Assembly (NCBI GenBank): GCA_028551475.1
Contig: CM052361.1
Location: 22,209,491 to 22,273,490 of the forward strand
Source of the DNA: Casuarina equisetifolia
Taxonomy: Eukaryota > Streptophyta > Magnoliopsida > Fagales > Casuarinaceae
DNA length: 64,000 nt
Direction of reading: 5' to 3'
A model generated the notes under the pieces. That model was not told where the DNA came from, searched no databases, and was given only the letters and a program-made list of their open reading frames with translations. Made by a program: the position numbers and the translations under genes. Below, in pieces: positions 62,546-64,000 of this stretch; position 1 is the stretch's first letter, and every line of letters starts with the position of its first letter.

Positions 62546-64000
62546 CTGGAAGAGACTCTCAGATACTAATGCTGCCATAATAGTAAATGAAGATTCCAAG
62601 CTCTGCAAATTTCTCATGTCAACCAGATTGTGGCATTCAAATAGCCAAAAGATAGGTGAATGATTCATGTTCCACGAATTTGGGAGTGCTTCCAATGACC
62701 AGCAACCTCTTGCATTTAACATCCACAAACTTGGTGGAAGCACAGAAATTGATTGGAGAGCCGTACAATTATCTATCTCCAAAAAAACTAATTTAGGAAG
62801 CCTACCAATGCCACTAGGTAGTTCACGAAAATCATTTCCTGATAACTTTAAAATTAGAAGCGAAGGTAAACTCCCAATATGTATAGGAAACCCATCTTCG
62901 GACAAATTACAATAGCTAAGATTTAGCTCTTCCAAAGAATTAAGTAAAGATAGAGAGGGTAGTAGCAAACTTCTGCTGATCAACCCTTTTAGGGATTTAC
63001 AAGATGGGAAGCATGACAACCAAGAATATGAACTTTCTTCTTGACGTCTAGAGCTTAAAGCTATTTCCTTCTTGAGTTCAGAGCGGCTTTCATAATCAAC
63101 TTTCCCAACGAGCATATCCTTCTTATGTTTTGAGCAGGACAGAGCCTCGCACCTATCCTCCTTATCTAAATGAGACACGGTGGTGCGCCTATCGTCATGT
63201 ACAACGTTGGACGACAGTTCACAGACATGTTTGAATTGCTCATCCACCGCATCACTAGGTTGATAGATCATACTAGTAATCCTTGTATACAGCTCCTTAA
63301 AAGCTATATTCCCCACTTGCTCTGGTAACTCGTCCATTTTTAAGCAGCAAGACACGTCAAGAATTTCAAGAGATTCTAAAAAGGAAACGCTGCTTGGAAG
63401 ATATCTAAGGCTTTTGCATCCCTTTAAATTCAGCAAAACAAGGTGTTTCAAACGTCCAATAGACTTGTGAAGTTTAACCAACCTTATGCAACCTTCAAGT
63501 ATTAATTCCTCTAGATGTGGGAATTCAGAGAAATGGGGTGATTTGGTGAGATCTTCAAAGTTGTTGAGGTTAAGTACTTTCAAGTTGTTGAATATCTGTT
63601 TCATAATAACATAAAGTAAGTGAAAAGTTATTATAAACTTTACACCTCATAAAAATATAAAAGTAAAGAATATTAAAAGATTATCAAACCGTACTTTATA
63701 ATTCTTCCATAGCTCTAAGATTTTACCATGTTGCATGTCAAGAATAACAAGGTTTTTTGGGTAAAAATTTTTTGGAAGAAATTTCAGATGGCATTTATAC
63801 CAAAAAAGTCATTTTAGTTCTTTAGATGGATCTTCCAATTTTACTCTAACATGTATAGAGTTTATTTGTAGCAATCTCAACCTTTTCACATGTGCAAGTG
63901 TTGCAGTTTCCATAACCAAATCACTAGATATCGGTGGGCTTGAGATGATACCCTCCACATCTTCCAATCCCTAGCAAGATACATAATTGGATTAGTAATC
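62546..64000 (-). pseudogene. TNL-E: partial TNL (exons 3 and 4), continues beyond the window
   Basis: The LRR exon 63595-62546 (1,050 nt, 350 codons) is fully open: KVLNLNNFEDLTKSPHF, LEELILEGCIRLVKLHKSIG, SLEELNLSYCNLSEDGFP, and so on. It has the charged island between LRRs seen only in D and E. The third exon, 63970-63695 (276 nt), matches TNL-D but has TGA for the conserved Trp codon at 63809-63811 (KELK-stop-LFWYKC). No C-JID exon follows; beyond the donor at 62545 lies a short CT tract and a copy of the TNL-D leader. TIR and NB-ARC exons would lie to the right of the window. Confidence 0.8.

Overview
The window is nuclear DNA from a eudicot plant. It carries cysteine-rich receptor-like kinase (CRK) genes with the usual seven-exon structure and a cluster of TIR-NB-LRR (TNL) immune-receptor genes, a class absent from grasses. 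Introns are short and AT-rich, plant LTR-retrotransposon remains are present, and every recognisable receptor gene lies on the minus strand.

Layout. (1) 2.7-10.9 kb: two tandem CRK genes with a decayed kinase exon between them. The first has a stop codon just after its kinase domain. The second has Asn instead of the catalytic Asp (HRN for HRD). (2) 10.9-16.8 kb: mostly unassigned sequence with a relic of a PDR/ABCG transporter at about 12.9 kb. (3) 16.8-30.6 kb: a 13.7-kb higher-order repeat. Arrays of a degenerate 8-bp unit (CATACWCG-like) alternate with conserved spacers of about 0.7 kb. The 8-bp unit lacks stops in all six frames and produces long spurious reading frames. A 1,279-bp solo LTR interrupts one array. 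(4) 30.6-31.55 kb: a second, AT-rich minisatellite (ATTACGATTTTACCATTT-like). (5) 31.55-64 kb: a TNL cluster with relics P0 and P1, near-complete copies A and C, a chimeric TIR/LRR fragment B, two tiny TIR relics R1 and R2, a heavily broken copy D, and copy E, which runs off the right edge.

Within the TNL cluster, canonical exon lengths (TIR 506 nt, NB-ARC 1,096 nt, third exon 276 nt, LRR about 885-1,083 nt, C-JID) expose each lesion. A has one-base indels in the TIR and C-JID exons. C has one extra base in exon 3. D has many stops, a solo LTR in its C-JID exon, a four-fold 75-bp expansion inside its TIR exon and an expanded intron 1. E has a stop in exon 3 and no C-JID exon. If the single-base indels in A and C are real, no TNL here encodes a full-length receptor. 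If they are sequencing errors, A and C would be intact.

The TNL 5' regions form a repeated promoter cassette that in A, B and C shares a W-box pair (GGTCAAGTCA) 154-164 bp before the ATG. The cassette is also found without a gene, and part of it is tandemly amplified upstream of C. The cluster looks like a receptor birth-and-death region shaped by unequal crossing-over, LTR insertion and short tandem expansions. The CRKs would act at the plasma membrane and the TNLs inside the cell as NADase-type sensors; both roles are family knowledge, not shown here.
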